Source: a virus. Taken from it: a stretch of 30,325 nucleotides of DNA. The notes below the pieces were generated by a model that was given only the letters and a program-made list of their open reading frames with translations, did not search any database and was not told the DNA's origin. A program made the translations under genes and the position numbers. The DNA lies in the IMG/VR virus record IMGVR_UViG_3300042866_000811, positions 1-30,325 of that record; one strand, 5' to 3'. Below, piece by piece: positions 12,671 to 20,389 of the stretch; position 1 is the stretch's first letter, and every line of letters begins with the position of its first letter.

Positions 12671-14973
12671 CCCTTCACCACTGTAAGCCCCGGACCTGCG
12701 GCGTGCTCGACCATGCGCCGCAGGTCGCTCTTTGAGTAGGTGCGCGTCATGTCCTCGCGCGCCCAGATGTTTTTCTTGGTCTGATACTCGGCCGACTTGA
12801 CGGCGCCGAGGTCGATCCAGCCCGCTTCCTTGAGACCATGCAACAGCGCTGCCTGGGGCACCTTGACGCCACCGGGCGCGCCCTGCTGGAGCTGGTTGCA
12901 GATCTTGTGGAATGGTGACGCAATGACGCCCGCGGCGAACTCGGGCGACGGCTTGTGCACCTGCTCGATGACGTAACTCTCCGCCATGCTGCGGCCCGTC
13001 TCGATGAGGCGCGTCCGGTAGTCCGTCCACGGCGGCATGGCCGCAGGATTGAACGCCGACACATCGCGGTCGAGCAGCCAACGGCCCACGGCCTGGAGCC
13101 CACCCTGCTTCTTGTACCACGCCCACAGCGCCACCGCGTCCGCCTTCTCCATGCGCGGCGCGTGCGACCACAGGCAGAACCAGCGCCGGTCCTGCGTCGG
13201 CAGCGACAGCGGCACGGGATCGTTGGTGAACGCCAGCACAAACAGGCGGTTGACCATGTCGTAAGGGTGCAGGCCCTTGCGCTCGATGGTCAGCGTATCG
13301 GGCGGCGCCGCGATGATCGGCTTGAGCTTGTTCGACAGCGAGCGGCGCTGGGCAGCCTCGGGCTCCTTCAGCTCGTTCAGGATCAGGATCTCGCTCTCTA
13401 AGGCATAGCCCCAGCGCGAGTTGATGCCGTCCGCGTCCACCAGCCCGCGGTTGCGCAGGTCGGGCCCGCACACGGACCAGATGAACGGGAACCAGAACGT
13501 ATCCTTGCCGCAGCCCTCGTCGCCGCCATGCAGCACGGCGTGATTGATCTTCACCTCCGGGTGCTGGAGCTTGTAGGCCATGACGTCGAAGACGTGCTCG
13601 CGCTCGACTTGGTCGGGGATCAGCAGCTCGGCATGGGCCAGCCACGGCGTGACGTCACCCGGCGCGACGCCGGACAGGTCCGGCCGCGCGTTGATCCAGC
13701 GGTTGCCGTAGACCTCGCTGTCCTTGGCGACTAGGACGCTCTCGCCCGCAGCGTAGGTCAGCCCGCGCAGCACACGCGCCCCCGCCCCTTGGCGGTTCTC
13801 GTCGTAACAGACGGACGCCTCGACCTTGCGTTGCGTGTGGATCGACTTGCAATCGACGTGTCTAAACACGGCGTTGAACGCGCCGCGCGTCATCTCCCGC
13901 CGGTCGATCATGTCGAAATAGGCGTCGTCCTCGACGATGTACGCGAAGCGGCTGAACCACTCGCGCTTGGTCAGGCGGCCCAGCTCCTTGCGGTCAACCT
14001 CGGCGATGACCTCGGCAGCCGCATCAGGGAACGCCTCGGTCGGCTGGATCGTCGCGGCCACCATGGCCATGCGCTCGGCCACCAGCTCCTCGCGGAAGCC
14101 CGCCTGCACCGTCGGCCCGCTCTGCTCGGCCACCCATGCAAGGAAGGCGTTGCTGTCGAGGTGCTCGCAGTGGGAGTGGTAGCAGCAGAACGCCCGGTTG
14201 ACGGGCGAGTAACGGCCCTCGATCTGGCCGTCCGTATGCGCGGCATGGTTCGGGCAGACGACGCCGCACCAGCCCTCGCGGTTGACCTGGGAGAGCACCA
14301 GCCCCTGCTCGGAGAGCCACTTGAGCACGCTGTCGGAGCCCGTGTCGCGCAGGCGGATCACCTGCGGCCCGGCACTGTCGGCGGGTGCTGGCGTGACGTC
14401 CAGCCCCTCGCAGATCTGCGCCAGCGTGTACTCGCGCTCAGGGTGGAACTCGACCAGCCGCGCGGGGAACAGGTCACGCCCCGGCTTGAGGTTGGGCGAG
14501 CCTGGCAGGCGGCAGTTGCGCACCGCGTTGGTGGCGCCGGGGTCCGTGTAGCCTGCGGCCGCAATGGCAGTGATGGCCGCGACGAACTCAGCCTTGGTCG
14601 GCTGCTCCTTGAAGGCGTAGCCCCACTGGCAGTTGCCGGGCGACGTCTCGACGATCCACGTCGGTGGCACGGGCGGCACCTTGGACTTGGTGCCGATGTC
14701 GTCCAGCATCATGAACAGGACGAACTCGCAGTTGGCCGCCGAAGCCGACGGCTTGCCGTCGAAACGATCGATGATGAACGAGCCCGTATTGATGAACCAG
14801 CTCTCGCCGTCCCTGCGCGCCCGTGACGGCAGGAAGGCGGGCCATGTGAACTTGAGGGTGCCGTCGCGGTGCGTGACTTGCTGCCCGTCATACATGACGG
14901 GCTTCTGGCGCACGATCAGGGCTGTTTCGCCGTCCGGCGCAAGGCCGGTTAGGTATTCTAGAAGGTCTGACAT
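12667..14973 (-). CDS. Primase-helicase (RepB-like primase, DUF5906-type ATPase)
   Basis: A 768-residue replication enzyme that probably lays primers and unwinds DNA. The N-terminal part (about 60-190) resembles the archaeo-eukaryotic/RepB primase fold: FVLFMMLDDIG (84-94), WIVETSPGNCQWGYAFKE (106-123) and NAVRNCRLPGSPNLKPG (149-165). A Cys/His cluster follows (WCGVVCPNH near 235-243, FCCYHSHCEH near 262-271) and may bind zinc. The C-terminal ATPase has Walker A GGDEGCGKDT (483-492), a Walker B-like ILILNE (529-534) and an arginine-rich QDRRWFCLW, the arrangement of DUF5906/SF3-like phage helicases. An AAGAGGAAAC site precedes the ATG. It is the last gene of the minus-strand replication operon. 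Confidence 0.85.
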   Translation of the reverse strand: MSDLLEYLTGLAPDGETALIVRQKPVMYDGQQVTHRDGTLKFTWPAFLPSRARRDGESWFINTGSFIIDRFDGKPSASAANCEFVLFMMLDDIGTKSKVPPVPPTWIVETSPGNCQWGYAFKEQPTKAEFVAAITAIAAAGYTDPGATNAVRNCRLPGSPNLKPGRDLFPARLVEFHPEREYTLAQICEGLDVTPAPADSAGPQVIRLRDTGSDSVLKWLSEQGLVLSQVNREGWCGVVCPNHAAHTDGQIEGRYSPVNRAFCCYHSHCEHLDSNAFLAWVAEQSGPTVQAGFREELVAERMAMVAATIQPTEAFPDAAAEVIAEVDRKELGRLTKREWFSRFAYIVEDDAYFDMIDRREMTRGAFNAVFRHVDCKSIHTQRKVEASVCYDENRQGAGARVLRGLTYAAGESVLVAKDSEVYGNRWINARPDLSGVAPGDVTPWLAHAELLIPDQVEREHVFDVMAYKLQHPEVKINHAVLHGGDEGCGKDTFWFPFIWSVCGPDLRNRGLVDADGINSRWGYALESEILILNELKEPEAAQRRSLSNKLKPIIAAPPDTLTIERKGLHPYDMVNRLFVLAFTNDPVPLSLPTQDRRWFCLWSHAPRMEKADAVALWAWYKKQGGLQAVGRWLLDRDVSAFNPAAMPPWTDYRTRLIETGRSMAESYVIEQVHKPSPEFAAGVIASPFHKICNQLQQGAPGGVKVPQAALLHGLKEAGWIDLGAVKSAEYQTKKNIWAREDMTRTYSKSDLRRMVEHAAGPGLTVVKG

Positions 14974-14991
14974 TGTTTCCTCTTGTCGTCG

Positions 14992-15345
14992 TTACTTCAG
15001 TGTGCGGAACGCGATTGCGTTGTTGACCGTTCTCACCCGCGACCGCACGCGGTTGCCGTCATTGCCGGACTTGACAATCCAGCCCTTGGCCGTTTTGCCG
15101 ACGATCACGCCGACGTGATTGCGCCAGACGACGATGGCGCCGATCCGCGCCCGCGTCGGGCGTCCGACCTTGGCCCAGTTCCGCGCGCGCCACAGATCCT
15201 TGCGATGCGGCATTCCGAAATAGTGCGCCAGATAGCAGCCGCACCAGCGTGACGGACAGCCCCTCGGCTGGCCGGGCTCGCGGGCCTCGACGCTGGCGGT
15301 GGAGATCAGCAGCGCGGCCAGAGCCGCAAGCAGTACGTTCTTCAT
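14992..15345 (-). CDS. Exported CHAP/NlpC-like cysteine hydrolase
   Basis: A 117-residue protein with an N-terminal signal peptide (MKNVLLAALAALLISTASVEA, probable cleavage after 21). The mature part has SRWCGCYL (C35) as likely nucleophile, RNHVGVIVG (H77) and SGNDGN (94-98), the order seen in CHAP/NlpC-P60 papain-like amidases and peptidases acting on peptidoglycan. The pattern WCG...ARNWA...GAIVVWxxHVG...SGNDGNxVRxR is one I associate with alphaproteobacterial proteins. Its location between primase and polymerase genes is unusual for a lysin. It might remodel the cell wall early in infection or block superinfection. Activity and role are inferred. Confidence 0.7.
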   Translation of the reverse strand: MKNVLLAALAALLISTASVEAREPGQPRGCPSRWCGCYLAHYFGMPHRKDLWRARNWAKVGRPTRARIGAIVVWRNHVGVIVGKTAKGWIVKSGNDGNRVRSRVRTVNNAIAFRTLK

Positions 15346-15353
15346 GGTTCACC

Positions 15354-17330
15354 TCATGCCTTACCGTAACGAGCAAGCACTTTGCCGCTGGCACCCAAAG
15401 GAAGCCCTTCAGCCCAAGCGGGAGGGGTGACCATAACAGCCTGCATCGCGGCTGCCAATTCCGCTGATTTTTCTGTATCAACCTCGGCTACAATTTCGTC
15501 GTGCACGTGCAGCACGACCTCGACGCCCGCGGCGTCCAGACCGCGCAGCGCCTCGCGCAGGATGTCGTTGGCGGTGGCCTGCACGATGTTCTCGCAGGCA
15601 AGCCCGCGCCAGAGCCGCGCCCGTGGCCACTCCTTGGCATCCGCTGCGGGCTTCCACGACGCCTTGGCGTAGGACACGCCGTCCTCCTCGAACCGCGCGT
15701 AGGGGTAGCATAGCACGCGGCCCGACGGCAGCGCGTACCACAGATGATCGCCCTGCTTCATGTACTGGACGCGGCCCGCCTTGAACACCTCGCCGGGGTT
15801 GCGGATAGCGCGAGTGTACGCCTGCTCCAGATCGGCCCAGAACGGCACGGCCCACGGGTTGGCGCGGCGCCACAGATCGACCGTGCGCCTCGCCTCGCTC
15901 TCGGGCATGTGGACGCCGTAGACGCGGCCCATGGCGTTGAACGCCCCCACGCCGCCGCCGAACCCGCAGGCCAGCACGGCCACCTTGCCAAGCTGCCGCT
16001 GCTCGTCAGTGACGGCCGTCTCCTCGACGTTGAACATGCGCGAGGCAACGGCAACGTAGATGTCGCGGCCCTCGCGGAACACGTCCAGCGTCTCCTCGCC
16101 GTCCATCGACAGCCACGGCGTGACGCGGGCCTCGATCTGGGCATAGTCGAACACGGCGAAGACCTTGCCCTCGGCCGGGATCAACGCCGGACGCAGCATG
16201 GACTTCAGCACGTCGGTGACGCGCTTGCCGAACTCGGGCACGATCTGGTGCCCGCGCACGAGCGCCTGGCGGGCTAGTTCAGGCTCTTTGGCGCATTTTC
16301 GCGGGAAGTTGTGGACTTGGAGACCATAACTTGATGCGCGGCCCGTAGCGCTTCCCCCAGCAAACACAAACGCACCCCGGACGCGACTGTCGATATCATC
16401 TGAGAGCGATGCAGCTCGCTCAAACTTCGCCACCGACGATGCCCAGAGATCGTCCGCGCACTGCACCACCTCATGGACTTCCGGGGGTACTTCATCAGGG
16501 TTCTCCATCGCCAGCAGGTTGGACCGCACCGTCTTGTCGATGCTAGCCTTTTGTACGCCGTCCTTCCAGACCATCATCATGGCCCGCGCCTGCGGCCCGA
16601 CGCGCTCCAGCACCCACTCGCGCATCCGCGGGCTGCGCACGCTGGTGAGCCCCGTGATCTCGCGGAAGATCGTCTCGATCTCCTCCTGCTCGGCGGCGGC
16701 ATACTTGACGGCGGCCTGCGCCAGCGGGCGGTCGAGGCGCACGCCGCGGTCGTTGATGCGCTCGTTGACGTGGTAGTCGAGCAGCTCCTCGTCGGTCAGC
16801 CCGCGCATGGCCTTGGAGAAGGCCCGCATGGCGCGCACGTCCTGCTCGCAGTACTCGATCATCTCCTGCATCAGCCCGGCGTCCTCGCGGAACGTGCCGT
16901 TGGCCTGCGGGATGGACAGCGCGCGCACCAGCGCCGCACCGCGGTGATCCTTGCGCATCCCTGCGCCCGCGAAGCGGCCCACGTCCTCCAGGCTGCCCGG
17001 CGCGCAGTTGGCACGGGCCTGCGCCGCGGTGCAGTAGAACTGCGTCAGCGCAGGCTCGGGCACGCCGTGGTCGGGACAGATGACGTACCAGAAGATCAGC
17101 CGCTCGAAGGCGGCGTTGTGGGCGCGGATCTGTGCGCCAGAAAGAATTGCCGCCGAAACTTTCTGTGGAAAAGACTGGTCGAAGGTCCACGTCTGCACGT
17201 CCTCGCCGTCGAAGGCGTAGGACATGCAGAGCACTTGTGTGGAGATGTCTTGCGCGTAGTTGTACACGCCCCGGCTCGGCAGATCGCAGCGCGAGCGGGT
17301 CTCGAAGTCAAGCCAGAGGGTTGTCTTCAT
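15354..17330 (-). CDS. polA: Family A DNA polymerase with 3'-5' exonuclease
   Basis: A 658-residue replicative polymerase of the Pol I family. The exonuclease domain shows LDFETR (D8, E10), HNAAFE and EQDVRA (D164). The polymerase domain has motif A VFDYAQIEAR (D395), motif B R445-x3-K449 in QRQLGKVAVLACGFGGG, and motif C LHVHDEIV (H610, D611, E612). Aligning motif B with E. coli R754/K758 puts Leu at position 762 and Phe at 766. No 5' nuclease domain is present, as usual in phages. The ATG at 17330 follows GAGGT at eight bases and overlaps the PAPS-reductase-like gene by 23 bases. Nine more codons upstream are open but lack a site. Confidence 0.93.
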   Translation of the reverse strand: MKTTLWLDFETRSRCDLPSRGVYNYAQDISTQVLCMSYAFDGEDVQTWTFDQSFPQKVSAAILSGAQIRAHNAAFERLIFWYVICPDHGVPEPALTQFYCTAAQARANCAPGSLEDVGRFAGAGMRKDHRGAALVRALSIPQANGTFREDAGLMQEMIEYCEQDVRAMRAFSKAMRGLTDEELLDYHVNERINDRGVRLDRPLAQAAVKYAAAEQEEIETIFREITGLTSVRSPRMREWVLERVGPQARAMMMVWKDGVQKASIDKTVRSNLLAMENPDEVPPEVHEVVQCADDLWASSVAKFERAASLSDDIDSRVRGAFVFAGGSATGRASSYGLQVHNFPRKCAKEPELARQALVRGHQIVPEFGKRVTDVLKSMLRPALIPAEGKVFAVFDYAQIEARVTPWLSMDGEETLDVFREGRDIYVAVASRMFNVEETAVTDEQRQLGKVAVLACGFGGGVGAFNAMGRVYGVHMPESEARRTVDLWRRANPWAVPFWADLEQAYTRAIRNPGEVFKAGRVQYMKQGDHLWYALPSGRVLCYPYARFEEDGVSYAKASWKPAADAKEWPRARLWRGLACENIVQATANDILREALRGLDAAGVEVVLHVHDEIVAEVDTEKSAELAAAMQAVMVTPPAWAEGLPLGASGKVLARYGKA

Positions 17331-18225
17331 CGGAGAACACCTCGCAGCTTTCTTCACAACCGGCGCCTACATCAAAATCGGGGTCGAACACGGCAGCCTC
17401 ATCGTGTGCCGGAACAAACGTGTCTTTCTTGCGTTCATATTCCGCAAACAAATCCGCCACACTCATGTTGCCGCGGAAAAATGTGCGGTGGTAATCCGGC
17501 CCTATCGGGCGTTCACGGGTTGCAGGGTCTTTAAGAAACTCCGGGCCAACCTTGCCATATTGCGCCTCCATCTGGCGCGGAAAATCGTAGTGTTCCGGGT
17601 GTTCCGCAATGATGGTCAGGTGCTTGCGCAGCGACTTTTTCCAACACCACTTGCAGTTGCCCTGATAACCCTTGAGTTCAAGCCGAAATGGTTGCGCGGT
17701 CCACCAACTATTGATCTTGGGTTTGGTCATCGGGTGTTCTTTAAGAAGCGGGTAGATGATGCGGCGCTGCTGTGCGGCGGCCGACATCCGATCCGCCTCA
17801 TCGGCGCGGATACCAATGGCTAGGTCGTAAGATCCATTGGCCCAACCGACAGCCCGCGCGTATGCCTCAATGGGTTTCTGTTTCAGGTTGCGGGTGCAGT
17901 CTTTGAATTTCTGATTAGGAATGCCATACTTGCGGATTGCGTCTTCAAACGGTGCGCCGTTCCGCGCGGCGGTGTCAAAAGTCACAACTTTGTAGCCTGG
18001 CGAGCGGCGTTCGCCGTGGTACTGCACCGCTTCAATCCAGACCGTACCAAAACCAAAATGTTCGTCACAGCGCCGCACAAACTCTAATGTCTGCTCATTT
18101 TCTTGCCCGGTGTTTGCGAAGACAACCAGAATGTCGTCGTAACGATCCCGCCAGTTCTGAAGTATCCACCAAGTCATGTAGGCGGATGTTTCACCGCCCG
18201 AAAAGCTGATAAGCAGTCGGTTCAT
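17308..18225 (-). CDS. PAPS-reductase-like PP-loop protein
   Basis: A 305-residue member of the adenine nucleotide alpha-hydrolase superfamily. The PP-loop SFSGGETSA is at 7-15, followed by VVFANTGQENEQTLEFV (34-50), as in PAPS reductases, which sense ATP or sulfonucleotide. Cysteines C110 (KDCTRN), C191/C194 (GNCKWCWKK) and C290/C294 could hold an iron-sulfur cluster, as in the DNA phosphorothioation protein DndC. The substrate is unknown. Phage versions are often annotated as PAPS reductase but probably serve nucleotide, tRNA or DNA chemistry. It lies upstream of and overlaps PolA. The leader ACAAGAGGAAACGATG is nearly identical to that of the primase gene. Confidence 0.75.
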   Translation of the reverse strand: MNRLLISFSGGETSAYMTWWILQNWRDRYDDILVVFANTGQENEQTLEFVRRCDEHFGFGTVWIEAVQYHGERRSPGYKVVTFDTAARNGAPFEDAIRKYGIPNQKFKDCTRNLKQKPIEAYARAVGWANGSYDLAIGIRADEADRMSAAAQQRRIIYPLLKEHPMTKPKINSWWTAQPFRLELKGYQGNCKWCWKKSLRKHLTIIAEHPEHYDFPRQMEAQYGKVGPEFLKDPATRERPIGPDYHRTFFRGNMSVADLFAEYERKKDTFVPAHDEAAVFDPDFDVGAGCEESCEVFSDEDNPLA

Positions 18226-18250
18226 CGTTTCCTCTTGTACTGAAGTGGTC

Positions 18251-18280
18251 GGGGCGCGGCCCCAGCAGAAACCGCGCCCC
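18251..18280 (-). repeat. 9-bp stem-loop in the replication operon
   Basis: GGGGCGCGG (18251-18259) and CCGCGCCCC (18272-18280) pair around a 12-base loop in the gap between the 212-residue gene and the PP-loop gene. There is no T-run after it, so it may be an attenuator or an RNA-processing or stabilising element. Confidence 0.5.
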
Positions 18281-18287
18281 TCGCCCG

Positions 18288-18926
18288 TTAGGCGCTGCGA
18301 CGGCGGCGGGTGGGGGCATCCACCGGCGCTTCGCTTGCGGGCTTCTCTTCGGCCTGACCATCAAGGCTCAACCAATTCACGACCTCGAACACGGGCGTAA
18401 AGATGCGCCCGTAGGACTTGTGGGTGTAGTGGTCCTTCTTCAGCTTCACCGCGGGCACCGGCTTGGCCTGATCGGCCTCGACCTGCGCCGCAATGTCAAG
18501 GGCCAGCTTCTGCACGGCACGCTTGCCGCCGACGCTGGTCACGCTGTAGCGCACCTCAAGCCCCTCGTCCTCACCGGACATGCACTTGAGGCTCATGCCG
18601 ACCTGAAGCTCCCAGCCGCGCTTGGCCTGCGGCGGCGCGGGGTCCACTTCGGGCAGCGGCTCGTTGACCGGCACCATCTTCTCGGCCAGCACCTCGCCAT
18701 CGCCCCAGGCGATGTAGCCGTGCACGAACGAGAACGGATTGACGGCCCAGGTGCTGCCCTCCTCGACCTCGGTCTGGTCAGCGCCGAACACCCAGTGTCC
18801 GGTCTTGTCCATCTTGAGGATTGCCACGCCATCGGCACCACCGACGCTCGCATCAAGCGAGCGCAGTGCCTGCGACAGGTTCTGGACGGAGGGAAGGTTG
18901 GCCTTCGCAAAGGTAATCGCGTTCAT
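18288..18926 (-). CDS. Conserved phage replication-module protein, unknown function
   Basis: A 212-residue protein (MNAITFAKANLPSVQNLSQA...). The centre, ILKMDKTGHWVFGADQTEVEEGSTWAVNPFSFVHGYIAWG, and later LKCMSGEDEGLEVRYSVTSVGG recur, from memory, in phage proteins next to PolA and PD-(D/E)XK nuclease genes. No catalytic motif is evident. The acidic, proline-rich C-terminus (AEEKPASEAPVDAPT) resembles tails of single-strand DNA-binding proteins, so that role is possible but unproven. AGGA eight bases before the ATG at 18926 decides the start; the frame is open 34 codons further upstream. Confidence 0.75.
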   Translation of the reverse strand: MNAITFAKANLPSVQNLSQALRSLDASVGGADGVAILKMDKTGHWVFGADQTEVEEGSTWAVNPFSFVHGYIAWGDGEVLAEKMVPVNEPLPEVDPAPPQAKRGWELQVGMSLKCMSGEDEGLEVRYSVTSVGGKRAVQKLALDIAAQVEADQAKPVPAVKLKKDHYTHKSYGRIFTPVFEVVNWLSLDGQAEEKPASEAPVDAPTRRRRSA

Positions 18927-18939
18927 CTTATTGTCCTTT

Positions 18940-20064
18940 CTAGACAAGTTTACCAAGGGCAGCAGCGAGATGCTTGCCGACCTGCAACGACGCCGGGCGC
19001 GGATCATCCGCGGGTGCCAGCGTGTCACCCGATGAGACGGCGGTGATGAGCCCTTCCGGCATGGCGATCTTGTGCTTCTTCAGCACCTTCTCGACCTGCG
19101 CCGGGCTCTTCAGCTCCGTCAATTCCTCAGCACTACAGCCTGCTTCGGCAAGGGCTGTCAATGCCGTCTGTTCGTTCACCCACTGGCGCGTCGCCCGCTT
19201 GGGCACCAGCTTCCAGCCGGGCAGCTCGACGCCCGCCTCCAGCAGTTCGACGGCCATCTCGCGGGCGTCCCTGATCCAGCCCTCCAGCAGGTCGATGCTG
19301 GCCAAGGCTTCCGAAAGCCGAAAGATGTTGACCGCCTTGATGTTCTCGCGCTTGGCGCGCTCAACGGCGCCGTTGACCAGCGGGCAGATCGACTTGGCAG
19401 CGCACCAGCGGCAGTGGTCGCCAGTCGCCAGCGGCGCGTCCGGCCGCTGCGCGGTCTTGACGGCCATGATCAGCTCGGCCTCGAAGCGGCGCACCCGGTC
19501 GAGGTCCGTCACCCAGCGCCGCACATGCGGCGGCTGCACGATGATCACCTCGACCGTCTCGACGCCCTCGAAGGCCCAGCGTGTCGCCTCGGTGCGAAGT
19601 GCGGCAGCCGTGTAGAAGAGCGCCTGCGGGTTCTCTTCAGCCTCGACAGGCACGCCGTCGCCAAACTTCCAGTCCAGCAGGATACCGCGATTGCCAATCC
19701 GGCCAACAAGATCGGCGGAACCAAAAACACCAGGGAGAGCGTCACCAAAGCCCACCACCTGCTCGACCGCGTATTCCAACTGCCCATCCGGGTCGATCTC
19801 ATCCAGCACCGCCAGCGCGGGCAGCAGCTTGCGCTCCAGCCGGTCCTCCGTCAACTCGATGCCGTTGTACATCAGCCCAAGGAACGTTTCGGGCCTCCTG
19901 TTCGTCTCCAGAATGGTTGAAATGACGGTGTGCAACAGCGTGCCCTCGTCGGCGTAGCTGCTGGACGGCTTGGGCGGCACCTGCTGCACAAGCGCGACGC
20001 TGCCGGGGCACGCGATGACGCGCTTGGCGGTCGAACCGCCGACGATGTTAGAGTGTTGGGCCAT
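18940..20064 (-). CDS. PD-(D/E)XK nuclease, Cas4/AddB-like with Fe-S cysteines (DUF2800-like)
   Basis: A 374-residue RecB-type nuclease that probably resects DNA in phage replication or recombination. Motifs in order: EGTLLH (40-45), GSADLV (D118), LLDWKFG (D131, K133), and NPQALFY (Q147), the QxxxY-type motif IV. Three cysteines in CRWCAAKSIC (218-227, spacing C-x2-C-x5-C) plus a distant N-terminal cysteine (C19) give the four-cysteine layout that binds a 4Fe-4S cluster in Cas4 and AddB. The overall form matches phage DUF2800 proteins. The C-terminal 130 residues are helical and unassigned. The ATG overlaps the stop of the preceding gene (TAATG). Confidence 0.85.
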   Translation of the reverse strand: MAQHSNIVGGSTAKRVIACPGSVALVQQVPPKPSSSYADEGTLLHTVISTILETNRRPETFLGLMYNGIELTEDRLERKLLPALAVLDEIDPDGQLEYAVEQVVGFGDALPGVFGSADLVGRIGNRGILLDWKFGDGVPVEAEENPQALFYTAAALRTEATRWAFEGVETVEVIIVQPPHVRRWVTDLDRVRRFEAELIMAVKTAQRPDAPLATGDHCRWCAAKSICPLVNGAVERAKRENIKAVNIFRLSEALASIDLLEGWIRDAREMAVELLEAGVELPGWKLVPKRATRQWVNEQTALTALAEAGCSAEELTELKSPAQVEKVLKKHKIAMPEGLITAVSSGDTLAPADDPRPASLQVGKHLAAALGKLV

Positions 20065-20306
20065 TACGGAATATCCCTCGCATTCATCATCACATCAGCA
20101 AGAATGTATGCCTGGTCGGCAATCGCTTCTGTGTGCTTCTCTTCTAACCACACATCGTCAACACCCAAAGACGGGTTTGAAGAATATGTTACGGATATAA
20201 GAGTTTGCATAGCTTTCGCCGCAAAATAATCCCTTAGCGTCATGTTAGACGCGGGAACGCATTCAGAATGAATTACCCTAAGACCGTCCGCAGATATTTT
20301 AGTCAT
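20064..20306 (-). CDS. Small conserved phage protein, 80 residues
   Basis: The protein begins MTKISADGLRVIHSECVPAS and contains MTLRDYFAAKAMQ and AIADQAYILADVMMNARD. The TLRDYFAAxAM / AYxxADxMLxAR pattern is common in short early proteins of tailed phages; its function is unknown. The ATG at 20306 is chosen for GGAG nine bases upstream; the open frame continues 36 codons back into the promoter region. It is the first gene of the minus-strand replication operon. Confidence 0.75.
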   Translation of the reverse strand: MTKISADGLRVIHSECVPASNMTLRDYFAAKAMQTLISVTYSSNPSLGVDDVWLEEKHTEAIADQAYILADVMMNARDIP

Positions 20307-20337
20307 GGCGTCATCTCCTCTATTGTGTTGAACCCCA

Positions 20338-20366
20338 CCGTTACAGATTTCTTGTTGACCTGTCAA
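20338..20366 (-). promoter_or_regulatory. Candidate promoter of the replication operon
   Basis: A perfect TTGACA (complement of 20361-20366) with a 17-base spacer to a poor -10 (TAACGG). Back to back with it stands TTGACC (20355-20360) on the plus strand, giving the inverted repeat TTGACCTGTCAA. The weak -10 suggests an activator, or that the inverted repeat is primarily an operator. Confidence 0.4.
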
Positions 20367-20389
20367 GCATTGTTTGTTAAGGCTTCCGC

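Noticed and set aside
12206-13645. Long minus-strand frame (479 codons) across the DnaA-like and primase-helicase genes
   Set aside because: It overlaps two well-supported genes in other frames and reads as Arg/Ala/Gly-rich low-complexity protein.
13789-14826. Plus-strand frame (345 codons) opposite the primase-helicase
   Set aside because: Antisense shadow of a gene with clear Walker A and primase motifs.
20355-20383. Plus-strand promoter for the DpdA-like gene (TTGACC, 17 bases, TAAGGC)
   Set aside because: The -10 matches only two of six bases and overlaps the ribosome binding site; kept only as a possible operator half.
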